Of a stretch of 64,000 bases of DNA, positions 19,313-27,850 are shown in pieces. Under the pieces are notes generated by a model, which saw only the letters and a program-made list of their open reading frames with translations, made no database searches and had not been told where the DNA came from. Position 1 is the first letter of the stretch; every line of letters starts with the position of its first letter. Both the position numbers and the translations under genes were made by a program. This DNA is from Streptomyces sp. NBC_00094 (GTDB taxonomy: Bacteria; Actinomycetota; Actinomycetes; Streptomycetales; Streptomycetaceae), in NCBI RefSeq assembly GCF_026343125.1, contig NZ_JAPEMB010000001.1, positions 5,461,501 to 5,525,500 of the forward strand, in the 5' to 3' direction.

Positions 19313-19948
19313 ATGAACGAAGACGCCTTCTGGGCTCTCATCGACGAGTTGAGCCGCCGCCCCGGTGACCGGGACGAGCGGCTGGAGTGGCTGCGGGCGG
19401 AGCTGACACGGCGTCCGGAGACCGAGAGCGTGGCGTTCCAGGTACGGCTCGAGGCGGCCTGCGACGCGGCCGCGACCCGCGCGGTCTGGTCCGCCGCTAA
19501 CCGCGTCGAGGGCGGCGACTGCACGGACGACGGCCTCCACTACTTCACGCTCTGGCTGGTGGGCCAGGGGCGGAAGGTGTACGACTCGGTCGTCGCCGAC
19601 CCGGACGCCCTGGCCGACGTGGCCGGGATCCGGGCCCTCGTGGGGCGCCACCGCGACGAGTGGGCCGACTGCGAGTGGCCCGAGTGGGAGGAGCTCGACT
19701 ACGTCGCCCAGGACGTGTTCGACGAGCTGACCGGCCAGGAGGACGACGAGGGGGAGGCGTTCCTCGACGCCGTCGAGGAGGCCGAGGAGGAGCTCGCTGA
19801 CGAGCTCGACGACGAGTTCGGCGAAGGGCGCGGCGAGGAGTTCGCGGAGGAGTGGGAAGAGGGTGGCGAGCTCCAGGGAGCCCGGCCGGAGGGGGTGGCC
19901 CTACCCCGGCTCACCGCCCTCTTCCCGCTCGGGCCGTCCGGCTCCTAG
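19313..19948 (+). CDS. DUF4240-domain protein
   Basis: 211 residues. MNEDAFWALIDELSRRPGDRDERLEWLRAEL is the hallmark of the DUF4240 family, with the domain running to about 125. The rest is highly acidic (repeated EE/DE, residues about 140-185). Members are common in Streptomyces near WGR/STAND-type proteins, but the function is unknown to me. ATG 19313 matches the domain start; in-frame upstream starts lie in repeat sequence. Its stop shares the bases CTAG with the convergent LPMO stop. Confidence 0.82.
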   Translation: MNEDAFWALIDELSRRPGDRDERLEWLRAELTRRPETESVAFQVRLEAACDAAATRAVWSAANRVEGGDCTDDGLHYFTLWLVGQGRKVYDSVVADPDALADVAGIRALVGRHRDEWADCEWPEWEELDYVAQDVFDELTGQEDDEGEAFLDAVEEAEEELADELDDEFGEGRGEEFAEEWEEGGELQGARPEGVALPRLTALFPLGPSGS

Positions 19949-20829
19949 GAGGCGGACGGGTTCCGGCGCCGGCCCAGGAGCAGCGTGCCCGCCGCGAAGG
20001 CGGCGAGGGCGCCCGCGCCCGCGAGGGCCAGGGGGAGCGGCGAGGCGGGGGTCCCGGCGGTCTCGGCGGAGAGCGCCGGGGCCTGCTCGTCGCCGCCGTG
20101 GCCCGCGTGGCTCACGGTGGAGAGGTCGGCGCCCGCCTCGATCTTCGCCTCGGTCGGGGCCTGGGCCGTCACCTGGGTCTGCGTCGCCGCCGCACCGCCG
20201 AAGGTGACGTCCGAGCAGCTGTAGAAGGCCTCGGGGCTGTCGTTGCGCTGCCACACCTTGTAGACGATGTGGCGGCCGGTGCGGGCCGGCAGGGTGCCCG
20301 TGAAGTTGTAGTAGCCGTCGGTCGCGGTGCGGGTGGTGTTGTAGACGGCGACCGGGGTCGTGTCCAGGTCGGACCACTTCAGGGGCTGCGTCGGGTCGAA
20401 GCCCGCCTTGGTGATGTAGACGGTCATCGTGCCCGAGTGGGCCGCCGTCACCCGGACCTTGAAGTCGAAGGAGCCCGCGGCGACCGCCGTCGCCGGCCAG
20501 TCGGTGCGCGCCCAGTCCAGCGCGCGGTACTTGGCGCGGTTCGCCGAGCAGAGCCTGCCGTCCGGGATGAGGGCCTGGTGCTGCCCGTCGGCGTTGGCGA
20601 TGTTGACCTCGTTCCAGTCGTAGAGCGGCTGGGTGCCGGAGTCGGCGACGAGGTCCTTGCACACCTGCGACTTGGGCGTCTCGGGGCCCTCGGCGTAACA
20701 GGCGGCCACCCGGCTCACGGGGTTGAAGACGGCGCCGTGGGCACCGGCCGTGGCGGGGGTGAGGCCGACGAGGGCGGCGGCGGACAGGGCCGAGGCGGCG
20801 ACGGCGGACGTGCGGCGGTACGAGGGCAT
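19945..20829 (-). CDS. Lytic polysaccharide monooxygenase (AA10), membrane-anchored
   Basis: 294-residue secreted copper enzyme that oxidatively cleaves chitin or cellulose. The signal peptide ends ...ATAGA, leaving His31 as the mature N-terminus (HGAVFNPVSR); with H131 (TAAHSGTMTVY) it forms the copper histidine brace. The AA10 domain spans about 31-205. A spacer of about 55 residues then leads to a hydrophobic helix (about 265-287) and RRR, so the enzyme is probably retained on the cell surface. No LPXTG or LAXTG box is visible. GAGAGAG lies about 8 bases before ATG 20829. A dre-like site upstream suggests DasR control and hence chitin as substrate. Confidence 0.93.
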   Translation of the reverse strand: MPSYRRTSAVAASALSAAALVGLTPATAGAHGAVFNPVSRVAACYAEGPETPKSQVCKDLVADSGTQPLYDWNEVNIANADGQHQALIPDGRLCSANRAKYRALDWARTDWPATAVAAGSFDFKVRVTAAHSGTMTVYITKAGFDPTQPLKWSDLDTTPVAVYNTTRTATDGYYNFTGTLPARTGRHIVYKVWQRNDSPEAFYSCSDVTFGGAAATQTQVTAQAPTEAKIEAGADLSTVSHAGHGGDEQAPALSAETAGTPASPLPLALAGAGALAAFAAGTLLLGRRRNPSAS

Positions 20830-20885
20830 GCGGGGGCTCTCTCTCGTGCGTGGGGGAGGACGGAACGAGCAACGCGCGCTGGGTG

Positions 20886-20905
20886 CCCGGAAGTTGAATT
20901 CCGGG
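20886..20905 (-). repeat. Hairpin in LPMO leader
   Basis: CCCGGAA-GTTGAA-TTCCGGG, perfect 7-bp arms with a 6-base loop, between the dre-like site and the LPMO start codon; it could be a 5'-UTR structure. Confidence 0.45.
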
Positions 20906-20925
20906 CGACCGCCGTAGAGCGTCGC

Positions 20926-20941
20926 ATTGGTCCATACCAAT
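20926..20941. promoter_or_regulatory. dre-like DasR site upstream of LPMO gene
   Basis: ATTGGTCCATACCAAT is a perfect 16-bp palindrome matching the DasR-responsive element (consensus from memory ACTGGTCTAGACCACT) at the TGGT and ACCA cores. It lies about 97 bases upstream of the start. DasR represses chitin and N-acetylglucosamine genes. Confidence 0.6.
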
Positions 20942-21097
20942 GGGCAAGGGGGGCGCGGGGAAAAAGCCCGAGCGGCTCCCCGGGGTGCCGCACACCCGAA
21001 GAGCCGCCGTCGTACGAGGAGAGTGAAGAAGGCCAGGTCGGACCGGGTCGGACCAGGCCGCAGTGGGGCGGGCCGGGTCGGACGGGGGTGGGCCGGG

Positions 21098-21928
21098 TCA
21101 GCCGTTGGCGAGCGCCTGGACGCGTGAGAGGTCGCCGTTGAAGTGGTTGTGGTCGCCGACCGTGGGGCCGGAGGAGGTGTACTGCCACATCGTGTAGTAC
21201 AGCCAGCCGGCCGGGAGTTCGCCGACCTCGGAGGCGTACCGCGCGATCCACAGCGGGTTGGTGGAGGCGAAGCCCCCGTAGTTGCCGGTGCACTGCTTCC
21301 ACCAGCTCGTCGCCGTGTAGATGACGGGGTCCCGCCCGGTCCGGTACTTGTACCGGTTCACGAAGTCCCGGATCCAGGTGACCATCCCGGACTGGGTCTT
21401 GCCGTAGCAGGTCGCGCCGTACGGGTTCCACTCGATGTCGAGGACGCCCGGCAGGGTCTTGCCGTCCTTCGACCAGCCGCCGCCGTTGTTGACGAAGTAG
21501 TCGGCCTGGGCCGTGCCGGTCGTCGTGTCGGGGGTGGCGAAGTGGTACGTGCCCCGGATCATGCCGACGTTGTACGAGCCGTTGTACTGCTGCGTGAAGT
21601 AGGTGTTCTTGTAGTACGTGCCTTCCGTCGCCTTGACGTAGGCCCACTTGACCCCGCTGTTCCACAGGGTGGACCAGGCGACGTTGCCCTGATGGCCGGA
21701 GACGTCCACGCCCTCCGTCTGGGTGGCCAGGGTCGAGACGTCGCCGGGGGCGGCGCCGCGGCCGTCGTGCTTGAGGACGCCCATGCCCATGGAGGCGGTC
21801 CCTCGGGCGGGCACCTGCCGGGCACCCGGATCCTGGGCGGCACCGGCGGGGCCGGCGAGGGGGAGGAGGAGGGCCAGGGCCGCGAGGGCGACGCCGGCGA
21901 GGGTCGTTCCGGATCTGTGCACACGCAT
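21098..21928 (-). CDS. Secreted GH25 muramidase (lysozyme)
   Basis: 276-residue N,O-diacetylmuramidase of the cellosyl type, cleaving peptidoglycan glycan strands outside the cell. Signal peptide about 1-31. GH25 domain about 70-276 with catalytic residues in GVDVSGHQG (D75) and GVLDIEWNPYG (D164, E166), and the MWQYTSSG C-terminal strand. GGAGGC lies 5 bases before ATG 21928. No wall-binding repeats. Monocistronic, divergent from a MarR gene. Confidence 0.95.
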   Translation of the reverse strand: MRVHRSGTTLAGVALAALALLLPLAGPAGAAQDPGARQVPARGTASMGMGVLKHDGRGAAPGDVSTLATQTEGVDVSGHQGNVAWSTLWNSGVKWAYVKATEGTYYKNTYFTQQYNGSYNVGMIRGTYHFATPDTTTGTAQADYFVNNGGGWSKDGKTLPGVLDIEWNPYGATCYGKTQSGMVTWIRDFVNRYKYRTGRDPVIYTATSWWKQCTGNYGGFASTNPLWIARYASEVGELPAGWLYYTMWQYTSSGPTVGDHNHFNGDLSRVQALANG

Positions 21929-22159
21929 TGCGTGCCTCCGAAAGTCTCGGTGGGGGAGAAGTCGACAGGTCCTGGTGTGGACATGTCAGAGGCGACGCTA
22001 CGCACGTAGACCCGTCCGGCGGAAGGGGGTCTGGATACCGCCGTTGGTCTACGCCTGCGAAACTCTGGAGGAGCTGCGGCGATGGCCGCGGCGGGGGGAA
22101 ACTTTCAGCGGCCGGAGAATCGCCGGGTGTCCGCCGGAGAGCGTTCGGGAGGTGCTGAC

Positions 22160-22642
22160 GTGCACGGAAGCGGTACGGGAAGTGAGGGCCGGGCCGTTCC
22201 GCCCGCCGGGGTGGATGCGGAATTCCTCGCCCTCGAACGCGAACTGGCGGTCTTCCTTCGGCGCGCCCGCGCCCAGTCCGGCGAGATGGCCCGCGAGGTC
22301 CACCCCGAACTGGAGCCCGCCGCCTACGGACTCTTCGTACGGCTGGAGGACGCCGGCCCCCAGCGGGCCACCGAACTCGCCGGGTACTTCGGCGTCGGCA
22401 AGGCCACCATGAGCCGCCAGCTGCGGGCGCTCGAGATGCTCGGGCTCGTCGTCCGCGACCCCGACCCCGCCGACGGGCGCGCCTCGCTGGTGCGGCTCAC
22501 GGAGGAGGGCCGGGTCCGCTTCCGGCACGTTCGGGGCGCCCGGCGCGAGCGGTACGTCCGCAAACTCGCCGACTGGGACCGCGCCGAGGTCGCCGAACTG
22601 GCGAGGCTCCTCCACCACTTCAACGTGCGCTCCGAGGGCTGA
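22160..22642 (+). CDS. MarR-family transcriptional regulator
   Basis: 160 residues with the winged-helix core RATELAGYFGVGKATMSRQLRALEMLGLVVRDPDPADGRASLVRLTEEG, including the DxR wing. The GTG at 22160 is chosen because GGGAGG stands 7 bases upstream; an ATG 78 bases earlier lacks one. Divergent from the GH25 gene with a 231-bp gap in which I see no clear palindrome. Ligand unknown. Confidence 0.9.
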   Translation: MHGSGTGSEGRAVPPAGVDAEFLALERELAVFLRRARAQSGEMAREVHPELEPAAYGLFVRLEDAGPQRATELAGYFGVGKATMSRQLRALEMLGLVVRDPDPADGRASLVRLTEEGRVRFRHVRGARRERYVRKLADWDRAEVAELARLLHHFNVRSEG

Positions 22643-22645
22643 GCC

Positions 22646-22770
22646 CCGCGCCGCCCACGACCTCCGCGCCGCTCACGGCCTCCGCGCCGACCGCAGCCCC
22701 CGCGCCACCCACGACCCCCGCGCCACCCACGACTTCCGCGCCGCCCGCAGCCCCCGCGCCGCTCACAGCT
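22646..22770. repeat. 18-bp minisatellite between convergent genes
   Basis: Seven head-to-tail copies (the last partial) of an 18-base unit such as CCGCGCCGCCCACGACCT, each differing at a few positions. It begins 3 bases after the MarR stop and runs into the last codons of the phosphatase gene, so it fills the whole convergent gap. Confidence 0.8.
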
Positions 22771-23545
22771 CCGCGTAGACCGCCGTCGCGTCGTCGTGGA
22801 GCTTCCAGCGGCGCGCCCCGCCCGCCCGCGCGTCCGCCGTCTCCAGCGCCCTGACCCGTCGCAGCAGGCCCGACGGGCCCTCCTCGCGCAGGACGCCGAA
22901 GCAGGCCGTCCAGTCGCCCGCGCCGAACAGCTCCACCCAGCGGCTCGCCCCGTCCGTGAGCGCCGCCAGCGCCCGTACCTCCGCGCGCGGGGTCGTCCCC
23001 GTCACCGCCCGCTCCGCGACCGCCGGGTCGGCCGCCGCCGTGAAGAAGCCGCCCTCCCGGTTCCGCAGTCGGTCCGTGGCCTCCAGGGAGCGCAGGATCT
23101 CGTCCGGCACCCGGTCGAGCCGGTCGTCGAGCACCGCCCGGACCGTCCCGTCCGGCGCCTCCAGGAGGAGGGCGGAGTCGGAGAGGACGAGATGTTCGAC
23201 CGCGGCCTCGTCCCAGCGGGCCAGCACCACGGTCGCTTGGGGCGTACGTACGTGAGAAAGGTCACAGGTGTCCCGGTGGGCGTCCGCGGTGCGCCGGATT
23301 GCCCGCGCCAGGATCTCGGAGAGGGGCATGTCCGGGCGGGAAGCGGACAGTTCGGTCAAAGCTCCGCCGAGGCGAGCGGTGAACCAGGGCACGGTGTGCA
23401 CACAACCGTCATCACCGGCGGGTGGTGTGACGCCGTCGAGGACGACGACCGTTCCCCCGGTGCCCGAGGCGGGCAGAGCTGCGGCTGCCCAGTCCTCGTT
23501 GGGGCGTTCGGGTCTGCCGGGGAGCGTGGTGACGTCGCTGCGCAT
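22763..23545 (-). CDS. PP2C-like serine/threonine phosphatase-fold protein
   Basis: 260 residues of the PPM/PP2C type. Metal-binding aspartates are expected in RPNEDW, VVVLDGVTP, LVLSDSALLL, ALTDGASRW and KLHDDATAVY, all in order. Shorter than eukaryotic PP2C and without extra domains; cytoplasmic. ATG 23545 (MRSDVTTLPGRPERPNED) starts the conserved region. The C-terminal codons lie inside the minisatellite. Substrates unknown. Confidence 0.8.
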   Translation of the reverse strand: MRSDVTTLPGRPERPNEDWAAAALPASGTGGTVVVLDGVTPPAGDDGCVHTVPWFTARLGGALTELSASRPDMPLSEILARAIRRTADAHRDTCDLSHVRTPQATVVLARWDEAAVEHLVLSDSALLLEAPDGTVRAVLDDRLDRVPDEILRSLEATDRLRNREGGFFTAAADPAVAERAVTGTTPRAEVRALAALTDGASRWVELFGAGDWTACFGVLREEGPSGLLRRVRALETADARAGGARRWKLHDDATAVYAEL

Positions 23546-23753
23546 GTCGTCCAGTGTGCCCGGCCCACCACGCTCCTTCACGGCGTCTCCAAACGGCCGG
23601 AAATGGCCTGTACCAACCCGCCGGGGGTGGTTCCGGAGGCGGAATGGAGAGCTCCGTCGAGCTGCGGGCGGGCATCCTGCCAAAGCCCGAGCGGAAGATC
23701 CAACCGGCGGTCAGCGGAGGCTCGCGGGCCCCACCCCGGGGAGTTGTTCGCCA

Positions 23754-23763
23754 ACTCATGAGT
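23754..23763. promoter_or_regulatory. Palindrome upstream of conservon
   Basis: ACTCATGAGT, a perfect 10-bp palindrome within AACTCATGAGTGTT, about 150 bases before the cvnA start. It is the only compact symmetric site that I see in 23546-23916; the remainder of that 370-bp stretch holds no convincing gene. Confidence 0.35.
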
Positions 23764-23916
23764 GTTGTTCACTCGTTCGGGTGGCGGAGCGGTCGATGCG
23801 CGCCCCCTTCGCAGAAGCGCTGGAATGGTCGGAAGCCGTACCAGGGGTGGGGGCGCTCCACGTGACCGGTCGTCACCTCTGCTTTATGGGCGGACGAGTC
23901 AAGGATGCGAGCACCG

Positions 23917-26900
23917 GTGGAGAAGAAGCGGCCTCGGAGCAAGAACGGCGCGCGGAGCCAGACCCCCGGTGCAGAGCCGACCCCGGTCGGCACCGGAGCG
24001 GCGCTTCCCGCGCAGCCCCCCGCCGGCCGCGCCAAGCGCGTACGTAACCGACTGGTCGCCGGTGTCGCCCTCGTCGGCGTGACCGTGCTCGCCGCCGGAG
24101 CCCCCGCGATCCTCGCCGCCTCCGCCGACCTCACCGACTCCCAGCGCCTGGTCACCCTCGCCGAGCTGGACCGGCAGGCCGTCACCCTCGCGCACTCTCT
24201 CGCCGACGAGCGCGACGAGGTCGTCGCGTACATCGCCGCGGGCCGCGACGGCCAGACCGGCGACGCCGAGGACAGGCGTCAGATCACCGACACCCGGTCC
24301 ACCCGGGTCGACCGCCAGATCGACGAGATCCGGCCCGCCGCGGCCGCCGAGCTCCGCCGCGACCTCGCCGGCGTCCCCTCCATCCGCCGCACCGCCCTCA
24401 CCGGCAAGGGCACGGCCCTGGAGGCCCACAAGGCGTACTCGGACGTCATCGCCAAACTCCAGGCGCTCGCCGACGAACTCGCCGAGCAGACCCCGGCCCG
24501 CGCCGCCGACACCGCGCTCACCGAGGCCACCCGCGCCCCCGCCGCCCTCGGCCGCGCCGTCGAGCAGGCCTCCGCCGCGCGCGGGCTGCTCCTCGCCGCG
24601 CTCGCCGTACCGCAGCCCGAGCCCACCGGGGACGTCCACTACGACCCCGAGACCGACACCTACGTCCCCGACGTACCCGAGGGCGCCGACGAGGCCCAGC
24701 GGGCCCGTGACGCCCTCACCGCCGCCGCCCAGCAGGCCCGCGTCCGCGAACTCGCCGCCCTCGGCGACTTCGACCAGGCCGCCGGTGCCGCCGCCCGCGA
24801 CTCGCTCGCCGCCACCGTCGCCGGACCCGACGTCAAGAGCGCCGAGCGCTCGCTCGCCATCCTCACCGACCAGCCCCGGCTGACCGAGGCCGAGCGGCGG
24901 ACCGACCCGGCCGCCCTGGAAGCGGCGCTGTCCGCCCGCGTCGAGCAGATGCGCGGCGTCGAGTCCGCCCTCGCCGCCGAGCGGGTCGAACGCCTCGGCG
25001 CGCTCAGGGACGACGACGTCACCGCCCTCGAAGTGCGCATCGCCTTCCTCGGCGGCTGCCTCCTCGTCGCGATCGGCATCTCCACGTACGTCGCCCGCTC
25101 CCTCACGCGGCCGCTCGCCGTGCTCCGTATCGGCGCCGCACGGCTCGCCGGGGCGCCCGAGCCGCACACCGAGGAGCCGGTCCGCTTCACCGGCCGCAAC
25201 GACGAGTTCGCCCAGGTCGTCCGCTCGCTCAACACCCTGCACGGCAAGCTCCACGGCCTCGCGGCCCGCAGCGAGCGGCTCACCGGCGAGCACGCGGACC
25301 TCGCTGCCGCCAAGGAGGTCCTCAGCGCGGAGATCGCCACCCAGCGCGCCGAACTCCAGGGCCGGGTCGCACTCCTCACCGCCGACCTGGAACGCCTCCG
25401 CGGCACCGTCCATCACACCTTCGTCAACCTCTCGCTGCGCAGCCTCGGGCTCGTCGAGCGCCAGCTCGGCGTCATCGAGAAGCTGGAGGAGCGCGAGCAG
25501 GACCCGGACCGCCTCGCGACGCTCTTCAAGCTCGACCACCTGGCGACGGTCATGCGCCGCCACAGCGAGAACCTCCTCGTCCTCGCCGGCCACGAGCACG
25601 TCCACGGCCACGCGGGTCCCGTCCCGCTCGTCGACGTGCTGCGCGCCGCCGTCAGCGAGATCGAGCGGTACGAGCGGGTCACCATCCAGTCCCTGCCGCC
25701 GCACGCCCAGATCGCCGGCTTCGCCGCGGACGACCTGAGCCACCTGATCGCGGAACTCCTGGAGAACGCCACCTCGTTCTCGCCGCCCGACGCGGAGGTC
25801 CAGCTCTCCGGCTGGCTCCTGGAGACCGGCGAGGTGATGCTCTCCGTCCAGGACGCGGGCATCGGCATGACCGACTCCCGGCTCACCGAGCTCAACGCGC
25901 GCCTCACCGAGGCCGACCCGGACGCCTTCGAGGGCGAGGGGCTCGGGATGCGGGTGACCGCCCTGCTCGCCGCCCGCCACGGCGTCCGCGTCCAGCTGCG
26001 CGAGCAGAAGCCGGGCGGTATCGCGGCCGTCGTGGTCCTGCCGCTGCCCCTGCTGCCCACGACCCCTCCGACGGCCGTGTCGCCGCCGGTACGGGTGGCG
26101 GGCGCGGCTCCCACGCTCCACCTGCCCGGCTCGGCGGCGGAGGCCAACTCCAACACCCTGCCGTCCCGGACCCGGGACCCGCTGGTGGAGGCCGCGGAAC
26201 GCGCGTTCCTCGCGGCGGAGGCGGAGAAGGCGGCGACGGCAGGAGCGACGCCGGGGGCGGAAGCGACCGGCGCCCAGGCCCGGCCCGAGGCCCCGGCCCC
26301 GGAGCCCGAGCCTCAGCAGCAGGACGAGCACGAGCCCGCACCCGAGCAGTCGTACGAGCCCGAGCCCACGCCCGCGTACGAGCCCACGCCCGCGTACGAG
26401 CCCACGCCCGCGTACGAGCCCACGCCCGCGTACGAGCCCGAGCAGTCGTACGAGCCCGCGACGCAGGCCACCGCGCCCGCCGCCCCCTTCGCGGAGTCCG
26501 TCTCCGAGACCACGCTCCAGGTCCGGCTGCCCGACCCGCCGCCGGAGCCGGACAGCCACGAGCGCGCCGCAGACGAGGACACCGTCACCGGCGACCACGT
26601 CGCGCCCCCGGCCCCGACCGCCCCCGAGCCGGACTCCGGCCTGCCGGTGCCCGGACCCCGCCCCGCCCAGTGGGAGCGGGTCACCGACAAGGGCCTTCCC
26701 AAGCGCACCCCGCAGGTGGTCCGCCAGCCCGGCGCCGCCACCACCCCCCGTAAGGGCGGCGTGGACGCCGAGGCCCTGCGCCGCCGGCTCGGCGGCTTCC
26801 ACCAGGGCGCCAAGGCCGGACGCCGTGACGTGGAGGCGGAGATGGAGAGGGACCCGGCGCGGATAGACGCCGTAAGGCCTGCACGGACAGAGGAGATGAC

Positions 26901-26931
26901 GGGGGACACAGTCGAGGAGGCACGCAGTTGA
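23917..26931 (+). CDS. cvnA: Conservon CvnA: membrane sensor with nitrate/nitrite-sensor-type and HATPase domains
   Basis: 1,004-residue membrane protein, the receptor component of a conservon (CvnABCD, a bacterial analogue of G-protein-coupled signalling). Membrane helix about 45-65, extracytoplasmic sensing domain to about 370, second helix about 372-393, HAMP, and HATPase with N-box HLIAELLENATSFSPP and GEGLGMRV. No canonical HisKA phospho-acceptor is evident. The long Pro/Glu-rich tail contains four exact PTPAYE repeats (26365-26436). The GTG at 23917 is preferred because AAGG lies 12 bases upstream; the ATG at 23905 abuts that AAGG with no spacer. The end overlaps cvnB. Confidence 0.9.
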   Translation: MEKKRPRSKNGARSQTPGAEPTPVGTGAALPAQPPAGRAKRVRNRLVAGVALVGVTVLAAGAPAILAASADLTDSQRLVTLAELDRQAVTLAHSLADERDEVVAYIAAGRDGQTGDAEDRRQITDTRSTRVDRQIDEIRPAAAAELRRDLAGVPSIRRTALTGKGTALEAHKAYSDVIAKLQALADELAEQTPARAADTALTEATRAPAALGRAVEQASAARGLLLAALAVPQPEPTGDVHYDPETDTYVPDVPEGADEAQRARDALTAAAQQARVRELAALGDFDQAAGAAARDSLAATVAGPDVKSAERSLAILTDQPRLTEAERRTDPAALEAALSARVEQMRGVESALAAERVERLGALRDDDVTALEVRIAFLGGCLLVAIGISTYVARSLTRPLAVLRIGAARLAGAPEPHTEEPVRFTGRNDEFAQVVRSLNTLHGKLHGLAARSERLTGEHADLAAAKEVLSAEIATQRAELQGRVALLTADLERLRGTVHHTFVNLSLRSLGLVERQLGVIEKLEEREQDPDRLATLFKLDHLATVMRRHSENLLVLAGHEHVHGHAGPVPLVDVLRAAVSEIERYERVTIQSLPPHAQIAGFAADDLSHLIAELLENATSFSPPDAEVQLSGWLLETGEVMLSVQDAGIGMTDSRLTELNARLTEADPDAFEGEGLGMRVTALLAARHGVRVQLREQKPGGIAAVVVLPLPLLPTTPPTAVSPPVRVAGAAPTLHLPGSAAEANSNTLPSRTRDPLVEAAERAFLAAEAEKAATAGATPGAEATGAQARPEAPAPEPEPQQQDEHEPAPEQSYEPEPTPAYEPTPAYEPTPAYEPTPAYEPEQSYEPATQATAPAAPFAESVSETTLQVRLPDPPPEPDSHERAADEDTVTGDHVAPPAPTAPEPDSGLPVPGPRPAQWERVTDKGLPKRTPQVVRQPGAATTPRKGGVDAEALRRRLGGFHQGAKAGRRDVEAEMERDPARIDAVRPARTEEMTGDTVEEARS
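26365..26436 (+). repeat. 4 x 18-bp tandem repeat in cvnA
   Basis: Four identical copies of CCCACGCCCGCGTACGAG encode PTPAYE in the C-terminal tail of CvnA, flanked by degenerate EPEQSYEP units. The exact copies suggest recent expansion. Confidence 0.9.
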
Positions 26932-27419
26932 CTGCGACGGGAACGTTCGGACTGAGCACGGAGGCCCGCAACCTGCAATGGCTGCTGGGCAATCTCGTGG
27001 AGGAGGTACCGGGAGTCCGCTCGGTCACCGTCGTCTCCTCCGACGGGTTGATGCTGCTCTCGTCCGACCCGGCCGCCCAGCAGGCCACGACGGCCGCCGC
27101 CGACGCCGGCCGTCCCGACGGGCCGCGCGGCTCCAGCGCCGACCTGGCCACCATCGTCTCGGGCATCGGCAGCCTCACCATCGGCGCGGCCCGGCTGATG
27201 GACGGCGGCGGGGTCAAGCAGACCATGGTGGCGATGGAGGAGGGCAGCGTCTTCGTCATGTCGATCAGCGACGGCTCGCTGCTCGGCGTGCACGCCACCC
27301 CCGACTGCGACATGAGCGTCGTGGCGTACCACATGGCGCTCTTCGTGGGCCGCGCCGGACACGTACTCACCCCCGAAGTCCGCAGTGAGCTGCGCAAATC
27401 GTTGGAGAGCCCCCAGTGA
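26928..27419 (+). CDS. cvnB: Conservon CvnB: roadblock/LC7 protein
   Basis: 163-residue cytoplasmic protein with a Roadblock/LC7 fold (NLQWLLGNLVEEVPGVRSVTVVSSDGLMLLSS, QTMVAMEEGSVFVMSISDGSLLGVHA). In conservons it acts with the small GTPase CvnD, probably as its regulator. It starts at a TTG (26928) whose last two bases form part of the cvnA TGA (TTGA overlap); no other in-frame start precedes the conserved domain. Confidence 0.93.
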   Translation: MTATGTFGLSTEARNLQWLLGNLVEEVPGVRSVTVVSSDGLMLLSSDPAAQQATTAAADAGRPDGPRGSSADLATIVSGIGSLTIGAARLMDGGGVKQTMVAMEEGSVFVMSISDGSLLGVHATPDCDMSVVAYHMALFVGRAGHVLTPEVRSELRKSLESPQ

Positions 27420-27850
27420 CGTCTGCGACCGCGTCCGCGTACCCCGCCTTTCACGGCCACAAGCTGCCGGTACGGGGAGACGGACGGCGCCCCTCGCGCG
27501 TACGCCCGTACTCGCTGACCGGCGGCCGTACCCGCTTCGGCCACGTCCTGCTCGTCGAGACCTTCGTGGCCGCGCTCGAAGCGGCGCCCGCCCGCAAGGT
27601 CCTGACGGACGGCGGGCCCGCCGCCCGCGGTCTGATGCCGGAGATGCGGGCCATCGTCGAGATCTGCCGCCGGATGCGGACGGTCGCGGAGATCTCGGCG
27701 CTCCTGAAGATGCCGTTGGGGGTCGTCCGGGTGCTGCTCAGCGACCTGGCCGACCAGGGAAAGATCCGTGTGTACGGGACCGGTCACGGCACCGGCCAGC
27801 CCGACCGCGCGCTCCTCGAAAGGGTGCTGAGTGGACTCCGTCGTCTCTGA
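27416..27850 (+). CDS. cvnC: Conservon CvnC: DUF742 protein
   Basis: 144 residues of the DUF742 family: VRPYSLTGGRTR, LMPEMRAIVEICRRMRTVAEISALLKMPLGVVRVLLSDLADQGKIRV, a winged-helix-like segment. Third conservon component, function unknown. GTG 27416 overlaps the cvnB stop by GTGA. Confidence 0.92.
   Translation: MTSATASAYPAFHGHKLPVRGDGRRPSRVRPYSLTGGRTRFGHVLLVETFVAALEAAPARKVLTDGGPAARGLMPEMRAIVEICRRMRTVAEISALLKMPLGVVRVLLSDLADQGKIRVYGTGHGTGQPDRALLERVLSGLRRL

Noticed and set aside
22646..22770. Possible CRISPR-like array
   Set aside because: Units are contiguous 18-bp tandem copies without spacers, so it is a minisatellite.
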